Shown one piece after another: positions 54,973 through 63,599 of a stretch of DNA of 64,000 nucleotides; the first letter of the stretch is position 1; every line of letters starts with the position of its first letter. The notes below the pieces were generated by a model, which was not told the DNA's origin, made no database searches, and worked only from the letters and a program-made list of their open reading frames with translations. The position numbers were made by a program, and so were the translations under genes. Origin of the DNA: Sutcliffiella horikoshii (GTDB lineage: Bacteria > Bacillota > Bacilli > Bacillales > Bacillaceae_I); assembly GCF_008180725.1 (NCBI RefSeq), contig NZ_VTEV01000004.1, positions 237,003 to 301,002 on the forward strand, read 5' to 3'.

Positions 54973-55755
54973 ATGATTGTGCAGGAATACAATGTGAAAG
55001 TAGAGGCCTTTGAAGGCCCGTTGGATTTATTATTACATTTAATTAACAGGTTGGAAATTGATATATATGATATTCCGGTTGCTCAAATTACCGAGCAATA
55101 CTTATTATACATACATACTATGAAAGAACTGCAATTAGATGTTGCAAGTGAGTACCTTGTCATGGCAGCAACCCTTATTGAAATCAAGAGCAAAATGCTG
55201 CTCCCAAAACATGATGATGAAATCCTGGACGAGGAAGATGATTTATCCGATTATGAAGAGGATCCTCGTGAGGAATTAATGAACCGACTAATAGAGTATC
55301 GAAAATATAAAGAGGCAGCAGATGACCTCAAAGAGATGGAAGAGGAACGCAGCCATCTTTTTACGAAGCCTCCAAGTGATTTGAGCGGTCTGATGAAAGA
55401 AGTAAAACCAGAAGAAGTAAAACTGGATGTTTCTTTATATGACATGCTAGGTGCCTTGCAGAAACTAATGCGAAGGAAAAAAATACAGAAACCGATGCAA
55501 ACGAGGATTACACGCCAGGAAATCCCGATTGAGAAGCGAATGGAAGAACTGATCCGGGATTTGCGTCAGTTCAAGGGTCGCAAGCATTTTTATGAGCTAT
55601 TCCCAGAATCAAGTAAAGAGTATATTGTCGTGACATTTTTAGCGATACTTGAACTACTAAAAAAGAATAGCATTCTATTGGAACAAGATAATAATTTCTC
55701 GGATATATATGTGTCTTATAAGGAAGGAGGAAACGAGGAAAGTGGCTATTATTAA
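54973..55755 (+). CDS. scpA: Segregation and condensation protein A
   Basis: The 260-residue kleisin of the SMC-ScpAB condensin has an N-terminal SMC neck-binding part, [20 protein letters not shown] and [18 protein letters not shown], an acidic middle ([16 protein letters not shown]), and a C-terminal winged helix with [23 protein letters not shown] 54973 or GTG 54979 could be the start (TTAGGTGG at 54961-54968). scpB overlaps its 3' end. Confidence 0.96.
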   Translation: MIVQEYNVKVEAFEGPLDLLLHLINRLEIDIYDIPVAQITEQYLLYIHTMKELQLDVASEYLVMAATLIEIKSKMLLPKHDDEILDEEDDLSDYEEDPREELMNRLIEYRKYKEAADDLKEMEEERSHLFTKPPSDLSGLMKEVKPEEVKLDVSLYDMLGALQKLMRRKKIQKPMQTRITRQEIPIEKRMEELIRDLRQFKGRKHFYELFPESSKEYIVVTFLAILELLKKNSILLEQDNNFSDIYVSYKEGGNEESGYY

Positions 55756-56320
55756 CTGGAAAGCGATTGTGGAAAGCCTTCTTTTTGCTGCAGGAGACGA
55801 AGGGCTCACGCTTAAAGAACTCACAACTGTTCTTGAAGTGGAGGAACATGTTGCAAGGGATATTTTAGAAGAGTTGAAAAAAGGTTATCAAAAGAAAGAG
55901 AGGGGGATCACCCTCATAGAGCTTGCAGGTACGTATCAATTGACGACCAAAAAAGAGCATTCTGTCTATCTGAAAAAGCTGGTGGAATCTCCTTCTTCCC
56001 AAACCCTTTCACAAGCAGCTCTTGAAACACTGGCCATTGTTGCATATAAGCAGCCGATTACACGGACAGAAGTGGAGAGCATTCGCGGTGTGAAAAGTGA
56101 AAGACCGCTGCAAACATTGGCAGCAAAAGCGCTTGTAAAAGAAGTCGGTAGAGCGGAAGGAACAGGAAGAGCTATTTTATATGGTACGACCAAGGAATTC
56201 CTCGATTATTTTGGGTTAAAAGATATAAAAGAATTACCGCCTCTATCTGTAAATATGGAGGAAATGGACGAAGAAGCTGATTTGTTTTTTGAAAAGTTTC
56301 AAGAAACGTTTGAATCTTAA
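55742..56320 (+). CDS. scpB: Segregation and condensation protein B
   Basis: The 192-residue tandem winged-helix protein binds the ScpA kleisin. Motifs: [40 protein letters not shown] and [20 protein letters not shown] 55742, 11 nt after AAGGAGG, is the likely start and overlaps the scpA stop. A longer frame back to 55709 lies inside scpA. Confidence 0.95.
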   Translation: MAIINWKAIVESLLFAAGDEGLTLKELTTVLEVEEHVARDILEELKKGYQKKERGITLIELAGTYQLTTKKEHSVYLKKLVESPSSQTLSQAALETLAIVAYKQPITRTEVESIRGVKSERPLQTLAAKALVKEVGRAEGTGRAILYGTTKEFLDYFGLKDIKELPPLSVNMEEMDEEADLFFEKFQETFES

Positions 56321-56411
56321 GATTATTTAATCCTATTATGGTAAAATAGTAGTATGGGAGGCTATAAATTAAAAAAGCCCCTATGACAGATTAGCAGGTG
56401 GGAGTGACCGT

Positions 56412-56843
56412 ATGCGTATAATAAAATGTAGAGGGTATGAATTAGAAAAGGCACAACCCAACACTTCTGAGGATTTTTTTAACCGCTCTGAAGTGACTTT
56501 CGAAGATGATGGAGAAGAAAAGACCTTACATGTACTGTACATTCGGTACTATGACGAAACCTTTGGTGAGTCCATCCCCACAATGAGTGGAGAAGCAGAT
56601 CCTATTTTCGAGATTGGTGAAAAACAAATTACGTTTAAAGATTTGGTAGCCATTGTTTGTTTAATAAAAAACCCAAGTTTTCGTCAAAGAAAACGCATCT
56701 ATATCAATACACAAGAAGAGCTTGCTTCTTATTTTGAAGGAGTGAATATTCCTAAAGTAAGAGAAATCTTTGAAGGCATTCACCATCAAGGTGACTATAA
56801 ACTTACCTCTCCACTGCACTTTTTAGCACAACCTTCATCTTGA
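56412..56843 (+). CDS. 143-residue protein between scpB and ypuI, function unknown
   Basis: The soluble product starts MRIIKCRGYELEKAQPNTSE, continues with a beta-rich acidic part (TLHVLYIRYYDETFGES), and ends with IPKVREIFEGIHHQGDYKL. GGTGGGAG stands upstream of ATG 56412. I do not recognise a family, and the B. subtilis locus as I remember it has no gene here, so it may be an insertion specific to some Bacillaceae. An imperfect hairpin (56853-56871 core) follows. Confidence 0.7.
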   Translation: MRIIKCRGYELEKAQPNTSEDFFNRSEVTFEDDGEEKTLHVLYIRYYDETFGESIPTMSGEADPIFEIGEKQITFKDLVAIVCLIKNPSFRQRKRIYINTQEELASYFEGVNIPKVREIFEGIHHQGDYKLTSPLHFLAQPSS

Positions 56844-56959
56844 AGTAGGCCAAGCTAGAAGTACATTCTAGCATAGCTTGTAATACTTTTATGTTAAGGT
56901 ACGTAACGTAGTAGAAACCGACAATTAGAAAAAACTAATACTTGGAGGGTCATTTTTCA

Positions 56960-57448
56960 ATGGCAAATACAATTGTAAAATCACAAACAGAACAGGTTGA
57001 GAGCTTTTTAGGAAATACGGTACATCAATTGAACACGTTCTTGAATGAAGCTACGCTTTCTACGTTGATGGAAGAGTCATCAACGAACCAGGGATATGTA
57101 GAACTTCTTTTATTGAATACTCGTCGACTTGCTGTATTCTGTGACGAAGGGTTGAATGCTTGTCAAGTTATCCTGAAAAGTGAACCGTTCAGAAAGTCAG
57201 CTGCTGAGAAAGTCTTATATAACATTTATCATCAATGTATTGAAGAGTTTTTTGCTCCGAGAAACGATGCTTGGTATGAGGACAGCCGTTCTGCATACAC
57301 CGGGAAAAACTCTATTCAGTTCCATGAGGCGCCACCAGAATCATTGAAATTAGTAATTAGAGGCTTGGAGAGTGATTTTCAAGCAGTTCGTGAAGAACTT
57401 GAATATTATGAAACGGACTACCGGACAAAAATGATGCAAAGCAATTGA
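56960..57448 (+). CDS. ypuI: YpuI-like (DUF3907) protein
   Basis: The 162-residue helical protein starts MANTIVKSQTEQVESFL, with RRLAVFCDEGLNACQVIL and a YHQCIEEFFAPRNDAWYED segment. It matches the DUF3907/YpuI family located between scpB and dacB in Bacillus. ATG 56960 is 11 nt after GGAGG. Function unknown. Confidence 0.88.
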   Translation: MANTIVKSQTEQVESFLGNTVHQLNTFLNEATLSTLMEESSTNQGYVELLLLNTRRLAVFCDEGLNACQVILKSEPFRKSAAEKVLYNIYHQCIEEFFAPRNDAWYEDSRSAYTGKNSIQFHEAPPESLKLVIRGLESDFQAVREELEYYETDYRTKMMQSN

Positions 57449-57452
57449 TTTA

Positions 57453-57490
57453 TAACACCAGCCCTATTTTGTGGGTTGGTGTTTTTTGTT
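57453..57490 (+). terminator. Intrinsic terminator after ypuI
   Basis: AACACCAGCCC pairs with GGGTTGGTGTT over an 8-nt loop, followed by T-rich sequence. Confidence 0.82.
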
Positions 57491-57567
57491 TTTCTACCAC
57501 TGCACTCTTGTTCCATATCGCCCAGATGCTGCATACAATAAAACGATGAGTGCATGGGAGGGTGAGG

Positions 57568-58458
57568 ATGATCAAACAAAATCAGCTTGTTTTTAAACAG
57601 TACTTAATCGATGTGGAAGATTGGTGTTTGGAAATATTGACCTCTAATCAAGGCAGCAAAGAGGATATACGTAATTGTTGGTTACCCGAGGTAAGAGGGT
57701 TATTAAAGAGGGTTCAACATACACAAGAACAACAGTATATTTTTGAGACTGATATCCTGGAGATAAAAAAGTGTGTGGAAGAGACTTCAGAAGAGATGCG
57801 TAATGTTTCAGGCAGACGTACTAATAATGGAAGAGTGCCAATAGGGCAACATTCCCTACCACCACTTCCATATCCATATAATGCACTAGAACCATACATT
57901 TCAAGAGAGATAATGGAACTGCATCACCAGAAACATCATAAAAGCTACGTGGATGGGCTGAATAAAGCGGAAATGAAGATGCTAGAGGCACGTGAAACTG
58001 GCAATTATGATCTTATCAAACACTGGGAACGGGAAGCGGCGTTTCATGGATCCGGCCATTATTTGCACACCATGTTCTGGGATAACATGTCACCAAATGG
58101 TGGGGGCCAGCCTAGCGGAAGATTAATGCAGCAGATAGTTCAAGATTTTGGTAGTTATGAAAAATTTAAAAGGCATTTTTCAGAAGCTGCTGACAAAGTG
58201 GAGGGGGTTGGATGGGCTTTACTTGTTTGGTCTCCACGAGCACACCGATTAGAAATATTGCAAACGGAAAAGCAACAACTATTTACACAATGGGACACCA
58301 TCCCGCTTCTTGGGTTAGATGTATGGGAACATGCTTATTATCTTCAATATAAAAATAACCGAAAAGATTATATCGATAAGTGGTGGAATCTTGTAAATTG
58401 GAAAGACGTTGAAAAACGCTACCAAGAAGCGTCAAAATTGAAATGGAAACCGTATTGA
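57568..58458 (+). CDS. sodF: Fe/Mn superoxide dismutase with N-terminal extension (SodF-like)
   Basis: The 296-residue protein has an extra ~100-residue helical N-terminal region (rich in E and K) before the SOD domain. The SOD domain starts LPPLPYPYNALEPYISREIM; the metal ligands are in MELHHQKHHKSYVDGLN, GSGHYLHTMFWDNM (His) and the LLGLDVWEHAYYLQYKN signature (Asp, His). It converts superoxide to peroxide and oxygen. The extended form resembles B. subtilis SodF. ATG 57568 follows GGGAGGGTGAGG. It lies between ypuI and dacB. Confidence 0.9.
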   Translation: MIKQNQLVFKQYLIDVEDWCLEILTSNQGSKEDIRNCWLPEVRGLLKRVQHTQEQQYIFETDILEIKKCVEETSEEMRNVSGRRTNNGRVPIGQHSLPPLPYPYNALEPYISREIMELHHQKHHKSYVDGLNKAEMKMLEARETGNYDLIKHWEREAAFHGSGHYLHTMFWDNMSPNGGGQPSGRLMQQIVQDFGSYEKFKRHFSEAADKVEGVGWALLVWSPRAHRLEILQTEKQQLFTQWDTIPLLGLDVWEHAYYLQYKNNRKDYIDKWWNLVNWKDVEKRYQEASKLKWKPY

Positions 58459-58462
58459 TTAC

Positions 58463-58491
58463 TCAGGGGGGCGTTGTGCTCCTCTTTTTTG
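58463..58491 (+). terminator. Weak intrinsic terminator after sodF
   Basis: An AGGGGGGC arm pairs imperfectly with GCTCCTCT and is followed by T6. Confidence 0.5.
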
Positions 58492-58513
58492 TTTAGGGGG
58501 AGATAACGTGCGC

Positions 58514-59237
58514 ATGAAGACCTGAGTGGCGCGGAAATAAGTAGAGAGAGGTACTCATCAGGGTAATGAAGACTTGAGTTGCGGAAAAATAAGTGAAGAG
58601 AAGTCTTCATCAAGGCAATGAAGACCTGAGTGTCGCGGAAATAGGTAGAGAGAGGTCCTCATCAAGGTAATGAAGACCTGATTGGCGCGGGAATAGGTGG
58701 AGAGAGGTCTTCATTAAGAGGATGAAGACCTGATTGGCGCGGGAATAGGTGGAGAGAGGTCTTCATTAAGGCAATGAAGACCTGAGTGACGCGAAAATAG
58801 GTAGAGAGAGGTCCTCATCTAGGGTAATGTAGAAGACCTGAGTTGCGGAAAAAGAAGTGGAGAGACTTCATCAAGGCAATGAAGACCTGAGTGGCGCGGA
58901 AATAGGTAGAGAGAGGTCCTCATCAGAGTAATGAAGACCTGAGTGGCGCGGAAATAGGTAGAGAGAGGTCCTCATCAGGGTAATGAAGACCTCATTGACG
59001 TAAAAATAAGTGGAGAGAGGTCCTCATCAAGGCAATGAAGACCTGAGTGGCGCGGAAATAGGTAGAGAGAGGTCCTCATCAGGGTAATGAAGACCTGAGT
59101 GGCGCGGAAATAGGTAGAGAGAGGTCCTCATCAGGGTAATGAAGACCTGAGTGGCGCGGAAATAAGTAGAGAGAGGTCCTCATCAGTTCACAATGAAGAC
59201 CTGAGTGGCACGGAAATAGATAGACAGAGGTCCTCAA
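58514..59237. repeat. Tandem array, 14 units of 52 bp
   Basis: Units start at 58514, 58566, 58618, 58670, 58722, 58774, 58827, 58879, 58931, 58983, 59035, 59087, 59139 and 59193. Nearly all intervals are exactly 52 bp (one 53, one 54). Each unit begins ATGAAGACCT and ends near AGGTCCTCAT plus a 7-nt linker, so unit junctions form an inverted repeat with 10-bp arms. 52 is not divisible by 3 and no ribosome binding site with a plausible gene was seen. Confidence 0.95.
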
Positions 59238-59270
59238 ATGTCTTTTCTATCCAATCGACATAAAAACCAC

Positions 59271-59300
59271 TCATAATCTAGGACAGGTTGTGCATAAACT
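59271..59300 (+). promoter_or_regulatory. Candidate sigma-E-type promoter of dacB
   Basis: TCATAAT (59271-59277), 15 nt, CATAAACT (59293-59300) fits the sigma-E pattern; dacB is a known sigma-E gene. It begins 34 bp after the end of the 52-bp array. Confidence 0.55.
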
Positions 59301-59330
59301 TGTACAAAAATAGATAAGGGATGGGATTGG

Positions 59331-60485
59331 ATGTCTCTCAAAAGAAAAATGTTCAGCATTGCGTTTATTTCGCTGCTGATTTTCTCCATATGCATTCCCA
59401 AAAATGTGTCTGCAGAACAAGTAGGGGTCAGTGCAAGAAATGCAGTCTTGATTGAGCAGGAAAGCGGCAGGGTTATTTACGAAAAAGATGCACATGACAA
59501 ACAGAGAATTGCCAGCATCACCAAGGTCATGACAGCTATCCTGGCAATCGAATCCGGAAAAATGGATGAAATAGTGAAGGTCAGTGATAAGGCTGTTCGT
59601 GCAGAAGGGTCCTCCCTGTACTTGAAACCAGGAGAAAAAATTAAACTGGAACATCTCGTTTATGGTCTGATGCTCCGCTCTGGAAATGACTCTGCTGTTG
59701 CGATAGCCGAACATGTTGGAGGAAGTTTGGAAGGCTTTGTATTCATGATGAACGAAAAGGCAGCAGAGCTTGGTATGACCAACACAGAATTTGCAAATCC
59801 ACATGGTTTAGATGACCATGAGAACCATTACTCTACTGCATTCGACATGGCTCTATTAACTAGATATGCTATGGAAAATGATAAATTCAAAGAAGTTGCA
59901 GGCACTAAAGTTTACAGAGCACCTGCTGCTCCAGGTGAATCATGGGACAGGAGTTGGACCAATAAACACCGTCTAGTAACAGGTATGTACGACTATGCAA
60001 CCGGTGGAAAAACGGGATATACAAAACGGGCTAAGCGGACCCTTATTACGACCGCCTCAAAAGATGGATTAGATGTTATTGCCGTGACATTGAATGGGCC
60101 GGATGATTGGAAAGATCATATTTATATGTTTAACCGGGCTTTTACAGACTATAAATTGTATGATATTGCAGAAAAGGGAGAACTCGACAATGTGAAAGAT
60201 GATTTCTATAAAGGGAAAGTCTCCCTCTCCCGTGATGTGAAATATCCTATGACGAAAAAGGAAAGAGAAAATGTAAGAATTAAGGTTACGTTAGAAAAAC
60301 CAAAAAAAGAGTGGAAAGATGAGAGAAATGTACCGGGAGTGGTAGGGGAGTATACATTAATTATCCATGATGAGGCTGTTGTGGAAACGCCGATCTATTT
60401 CGAACAAAAACTAGAAAAGGAAGGCGGTTTCTGGAGCATCTTCAAGAATATCTTTCTCATTATGGCAGGAAAAACCCCATGGTAA
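59331..60485 (+). CDS. dacB: Sporulation D-alanyl-D-alanine carboxypeptidase DacB
   Basis: The 384-residue exported DD-carboxypeptidase (PBP5*) has a signal peptide (residues 1-28, ending VSAE), SITK with Ser62 and Lys65, SGND, and KTG in TGGKTGYTKR. The C-terminal end SIFKNIFLIMAGKTPW looks membrane-associating. It controls cross-linking of spore cortex from the mother cell. Its stop overlaps spmA. DacF (39335) is a paralogue with identical motif spacing. Confidence 0.95.
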   Translation: MSLKRKMFSIAFISLLIFSICIPKNVSAEQVGVSARNAVLIEQESGRVIYEKDAHDKQRIASITKVMTAILAIESGKMDEIVKVSDKAVRAEGSSLYLKPGEKIKLEHLVYGLMLRSGNDSAVAIAEHVGGSLEGFVFMMNEKAAELGMTNTEFANPHGLDDHENHYSTAFDMALLTRYAMENDKFKEVAGTKVYRAPAAPGESWDRSWTNKHRLVTGMYDYATGGKTGYTKRAKRTLITTASKDGLDVIAVTLNGPDDWKDHIYMFNRAFTDYKLYDIAEKGELDNVKDDFYKGKVSLSRDVKYPMTKKERENVRIKVTLEKPKKEWKDERNVPGVVGEYTLIIHDEAVVETPIYFEQKLEKEGGFWSIFKNIFLIMAGKTPW

Positions 60486-61069
60486 ACATTATTTGGGTGG
60501 CCATGACCATTATCGGAATCTTGTTTGCGATGATTAATGGAACGATGGATAAAGTGAACGAGGCAATATTTACAGGTGCAAAAGAAGCCGTAACGATTTG
60601 CATCGGTTTTATCAGTATACTAGTTTTTTGGCTTGGACTAATGAGAATTGCTCAGGAAGCGGGTCTCCTTGAAAAATTAGCATCTCTTTTTAAACCAGTC
60701 GTTCGAAGAATTTTTCCAGAAGTACCACCTGATCATCCTGCAATGGGCTATATGCTTTCGAATATGATTGCTAATATGTTCGGCCTTGGAAATGCTGCCA
60801 CCCCAATGGGTATAAAAGCGATGGAACAACTTAGGGAACTGAACGGTGGGAAAATAGAAGCAAGCCGTTCTATGATTACATTTTTAGCGATAAATACATC
60901 AAGTCTTACCTTGATTCCTACCACGGTCATTGCCATCAGAATGAATTATGGATCTGCTTCTCCTACAGAAATAGTCGGCCCCACCCTTGTTGCTACACTT
61001 TGCTCCACTATCGCAGCGATAACCATCGACCGCTTATTCTATTACAGGCGAATGGCAAAAAGGAGGTAG
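60479..61069 (+). CDS. spmA: Spore maturation protein A
   Basis: The 196-residue polytopic nucleoside-recognition (Gate) domain protein is needed for full spore core dehydration. It has NIIWVAMTIIGILFAMINGT, MIANMFGLGNAATPMGIKAM and FLAINTSSLTLIPTTVIAIR. ATG 60479 overlaps the dacB stop. spmB follows after 3 bp, giving the classic dacB-spmA-spmB operon. Confidence 0.96.
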   Translation: MVNIIWVAMTIIGILFAMINGTMDKVNEAIFTGAKEAVTICIGFISILVFWLGLMRIAQEAGLLEKLASLFKPVVRRIFPEVPPDHPAMGYMLSNMIANMFGLGNAATPMGIKAMEQLRELNGGKIEASRSMITFLAINTSSLTLIPTTVIAIRMNYGSASPTEIVGPTLVATLCSTIAAITIDRLFYYRRMAKRR

Positions 61070-61072
61070 GCC

Positions 61073-61606
61073 ATGCAACTCATTTCGCTCATATCCTTAT
61101 GGATGATCCCTCTGATTATTGGGTTCATTCTTTTGTATGCTACGTTTAAAAAAGTTCCTACTTACGAAACCTTCGTTGAAGGAGGGAAAGAAGGAATCAA
61201 GATAGCGATATCTATCATTCCATTCTTAGTTGGGATGTTAGTTTCCATCTCCATCTTCAGAGCTTCCGGCGCATTAGACTTTCTAGTAGAGTTTGTCAGA
61301 CCGGCTATGCAGGCAATTGGCGTTCCTGCTGAAATAGTTCCACTTTCCATCATTCGGCCCATTTCAGGTACAGCAGCCCTTGGAATGACGACAGATATGA
61401 TAGCAACCTACGGACCAGATTCATTTATGGGCAGGTTAGCTTCAGTACTCCAAGGAAGTACCGATACTACGCTGTATGTCATAACGGTTTATTTTGGGGC
61501 AGTTGGTATCAAGAAGATGGGAGATGCTTTGAAAGTAGGTTTGCTGGCGGATGTAGTGGGAATAGTCGTATCTATTTTGGTCGTTACCATTTTCTTTGCC
61601 ATGTGA
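61073..61606 (+). CDS. spmB: Spore maturation protein B
   Basis: The 177-residue partner of SpmA has a Gate domain and about five helices. It has FVEGGKEGIKIAISIIPFLV, PLSIIRPISGTAALGMTTDM and SVLQGSTDTTLYVITVYFGA. It lies directly downstream of spmA and is followed by an intrinsic terminator. Confidence 0.96.
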   Translation: MQLISLISLWMIPLIIGFILLYATFKKVPTYETFVEGGKEGIKIAISIIPFLVGMLVSISIFRASGALDFLVEFVRPAMQAIGVPAEIVPLSIIRPISGTAALGMTTDMIATYGPDSFMGRLASVLQGSTDTTLYVITVYFGAVGIKKMGDALKVGLLADVVGIVVSILVVTIFFAM

Positions 61607-61610
61607 CTGT

Positions 61611-61640
61611 TAACGTCGAGAAAAATCTCGGCGTTTTTAT
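61611..61640 (+). terminator. Intrinsic terminator after spmB
   Basis: AACGTCGAGA pairs with TCTCGGCGTT over a 4-nt loop, followed by T-rich sequence. Confidence 0.88.
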
Positions 61641-61660
61641 TGTTTAAAGACTATATTACC

Positions 61661-61729
61661 CGTTGATTTCCGTTCTAGACGCTTCGCTTGCCTGCGGGCG
61701 TTTACGCGCCTTCCACTACAATTAACAAG
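61661..61729 (-). repeat. Interspersed repeat, copy D, internal-deletion form
   Basis: This 69-bp element matches the two ends of copy C (TTGATTTCCGTTC, GCTTGCCTGCG, then GGGCG, CGCCTTCCACT, CAATTAACA) but lacks its central ~57 bp. The loss joins the CTGCG and GCGGGCG blocks. Confidence 0.7.
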
Positions 61730-61809
61730 ATGCCTTCATTCAACTTAGGGTAAATAGCATCTTATCGAGTTTTTTGAAAAAAGCATTAACATTCTTAACG
61801 TAATTTCTA

Positions 61810-61939
61810 GCTGTGGATTGGAGCAAATGGCGGAGACTCCTGCGGGGGGATAACGGTAGATTGAGACCCCGCAACGAAGTGAGGGAGGCTCAAGCACCGT
61901 CCCGCGGAAAGCGAAGTCATTTGCGGAAAGGAACAGCGG
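61810..61939 (+). repeat. Interspersed ~130-bp repeat, copy E
   Basis: Opposite in orientation to copy D, 80 bp away, in the 535-bp gap between spmB and rluB. It begins GCTGTGGATTGGAGC and ends GGAACAGCGG, with GAGACCCCGCAACGAAGTGA and GAGGCTCAAGC inside. Apart from copies D and E and the spmB terminator, nothing else is recognised in this gap. Confidence 0.8.
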
Positions 61940-62141
61940 TGCATAAGCAAGCAACTAAAATGGACCGTGCTCGGTTTTTACTTAAAGTAAAAAGCTTAAT
62001 ACGCTTATCTATTATTTCCTCTTTCTTTTTACAAACAACAACAGGTATAATTAGAGTTTGCAAACATTGGGAATCATAGAAGTAGAGAAATCTTGGCTTT
62101 TATTGTGAAAGTCGGGTAAGATGTTGAATGAGGTGAAAGAT

Positions 62142-62870
62142 ATGGAACGGTTACAAAAAGTAATTGCACATGCAGGAATTGCGTCCAGAAGAAAAGCAGA
62201 AGAAATGATAAAAGAAGGTAAAGTCAAAGTTAATGATAAAGTGGTAAAAGAACTAGGCGTAAAAGTTAACCCAAATGACAAAATTGAAGTAGAAGGAATT
62301 CCAGTTGAACGCGAGGAACCAGTTTACTTCTTACTATATAAACCAAGAGGCGTTATTTCCAGTGTGAGTGACGACAAAGGGAGAAAAGTAGCGACTGATT
62401 TCTTTCCATACATTGAGGAGCGTATTTATCCTGTTGGGAGACTAGATTATGATACTTCCGGGTTATTGCTCATGACCAATGACGGCGAATTTGCAAATGC
62501 ACTAATGCATCCCGCTTCAGAAGTTGAAAAGGTCTATGTCGCAAAGCTAAAAGGAATTCCTACTAGAGAAGCTATAAAAAGTTTGGAAAAGGGTATCAAG
62601 CTAGAGGACGGCAAGACGGCACCAGCTCGAATTAAGCTGCTTTCCATGGAGAGAACGAAGAACACGTCTATTTTTGAAATTAGCATTCATGAAGGCCGTA
62701 ATAGACAGGTTCGTCGTATGTTTGAAGCGATCGGCCATCCGGTCATGAAACTGAAAAGGGAGCGTTATGGCTTCCTTAACTTGCATGGACTGTCTGCGGG
62801 CGAAGCAAGAGAGTTGACTCCGCATGAAGTGAAGCAACTTCGTGTGATGGCGACAAAACCGAAAAAATAG
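62142..62870 (+). CDS. rluB: 23S rRNA pseudouridine synthase RluB-like
   Basis: The 242-residue enzyme has an N-terminal S4 RNA-binding domain (LQKVIAHAGIASRRKAEEMI) and an RsuA/RluB-type pseudouridine synthase domain. The catalytic Asp lies in YPVGRLDYDTSGLLLMTNDG, and the GRNRQVRRMFEAIGHPV motif is present. It modifies 23S rRNA. ATG 62142 with GAGGTGAAAG is preferred to the upstream ATG at 62121. Located before resA as in B. subtilis. Confidence 0.94.
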   Translation: MERLQKVIAHAGIASRRKAEEMIKEGKVKVNDKVVKELGVKVNPNDKIEVEGIPVEREEPVYFLLYKPRGVISSVSDDKGRKVATDFFPYIEERIYPVGRLDYDTSGLLLMTNDGEFANALMHPASEVEKVYVAKLKGIPTREAIKSLEKGIKLEDGKTAPARIKLLSMERTKNTSIFEISIHEGRNRQVRRMFEAIGHPVMKLKRERYGFLNLHGLSAGEARELTPHEVKQLRVMATKPKK

Positions 62871-62884
62871 TAGTAAATAGTAGT

Positions 62885-62926
62885 GAAAGCGGAGGAAGCT
62901 TATAAGGCAGCTTCCGCTTTTGTTTG
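62885..62926 (+). terminator. Intrinsic terminator after rluB
   Basis: AAAGCGGA-g-GAAGCT pairs with AGCTTCCGCTTT (one bulge) over an 8-nt loop, followed by a T-rich tail. Confidence 0.82.
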
Positions 62927-63056
62927 TGTCCCGCACTAGGTGTCAAGGAACCTATGTTTTTCAGTCACAAAACCTTCATATTCTTTTATCTATGTAAAAA
63001 GTAGTAAATGTTATAATAACAAGGATGAAATGTCTCAGTTTTAGGAGAGTATGTAT

Positions 63057-63584
63057 ATGAATAAAAAGAAACGCTTACTGATGCGGACAAGCATACTATT
63101 GCTTCTTTTAGTCGCAATTGGTTATACCATGTATACAAACTTCTTCCAATCTAAAGAAATAGTGGATGTGGGAGATGAGGCACCAAATTTTGTACTTACC
63201 AATCTTGAAGGTAATGAAGTGATGCTTTCGGATTACCGTGGAAAAGGTGTATTCCTTAATTTCTGGGGAACATGGTGTAAGCCTTGTGAAAGAGAAATGC
63301 CATATATGGAAAATCAATATCAAGCATTTAAAGACCAGGGCGTAGAAGTAATTGCTGTAAATATTAGAGAAACGAACCTGGCAGTTGAGAAATTCAGAGA
63401 TCGTCATGGACTAACCTTTCCTATCCCGATGGATAAGCGTGACCAAGTAAGACAGGCCTATGGAATTTTACCATTACCGACTACTATTCTACTGGATGAG
63501 AACGGCAAAATCGTGAAAAAGCATTCAGGTGATTTAACAGAGGAAGAAGTTAAAGAATTCATGGAAATGATTAAACCTGAATAA
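63057..63584 (+). CDS. resA: Thiol-disulfide oxidoreductase ResA
   Basis: The 175-residue membrane-anchored thioredoxin-like protein has helix residues 9-26 and the active site FWGTWCKPCEREMP with Cys74 and Cys77, the same numbers as in B. subtilis ResA. It reduces apocytochrome c cysteines outside the membrane for haem attachment. The conserved cis-Pro lies in ILPLPTTILL. ATG 63057, 9 nt after AGGAG, is preferred over ATG 63051. resB follows after 15 bp. Confidence 0.95.
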   Translation: MNKKKRLLMRTSILLLLLVAIGYTMYTNFFQSKEIVDVGDEAPNFVLTNLEGNEVMLSDYRGKGVFLNFWGTWCKPCEREMPYMENQYQAFKDQGVEVIAVNIRETNLAVEKFRDRHGLTFPIPMDKRDQVRQAYGILPLPTTILLDENGKIVKKHSGDLTEEEVKEFMEMIKPE

Positions 63585-63599
63585 TAGGGAGTTTTACGA

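Noticed and set aside
58514-59237. Possible CRISPR array
   Set aside because: Units are contiguous 52-bp tandem repeats without unique spacers, and no cas genes are in the window.
59271-59804. 177-residue minus-strand frame over the start of dacB
   Set aside because: It overlaps a clear dacB coding region and signal peptide; composition is that of an antisense shadow.
61813-62079. 88-codon plus-strand frame
   Set aside because: Covers repeat copy E and has an arginine-rich, repeat-derived product; not a gene.
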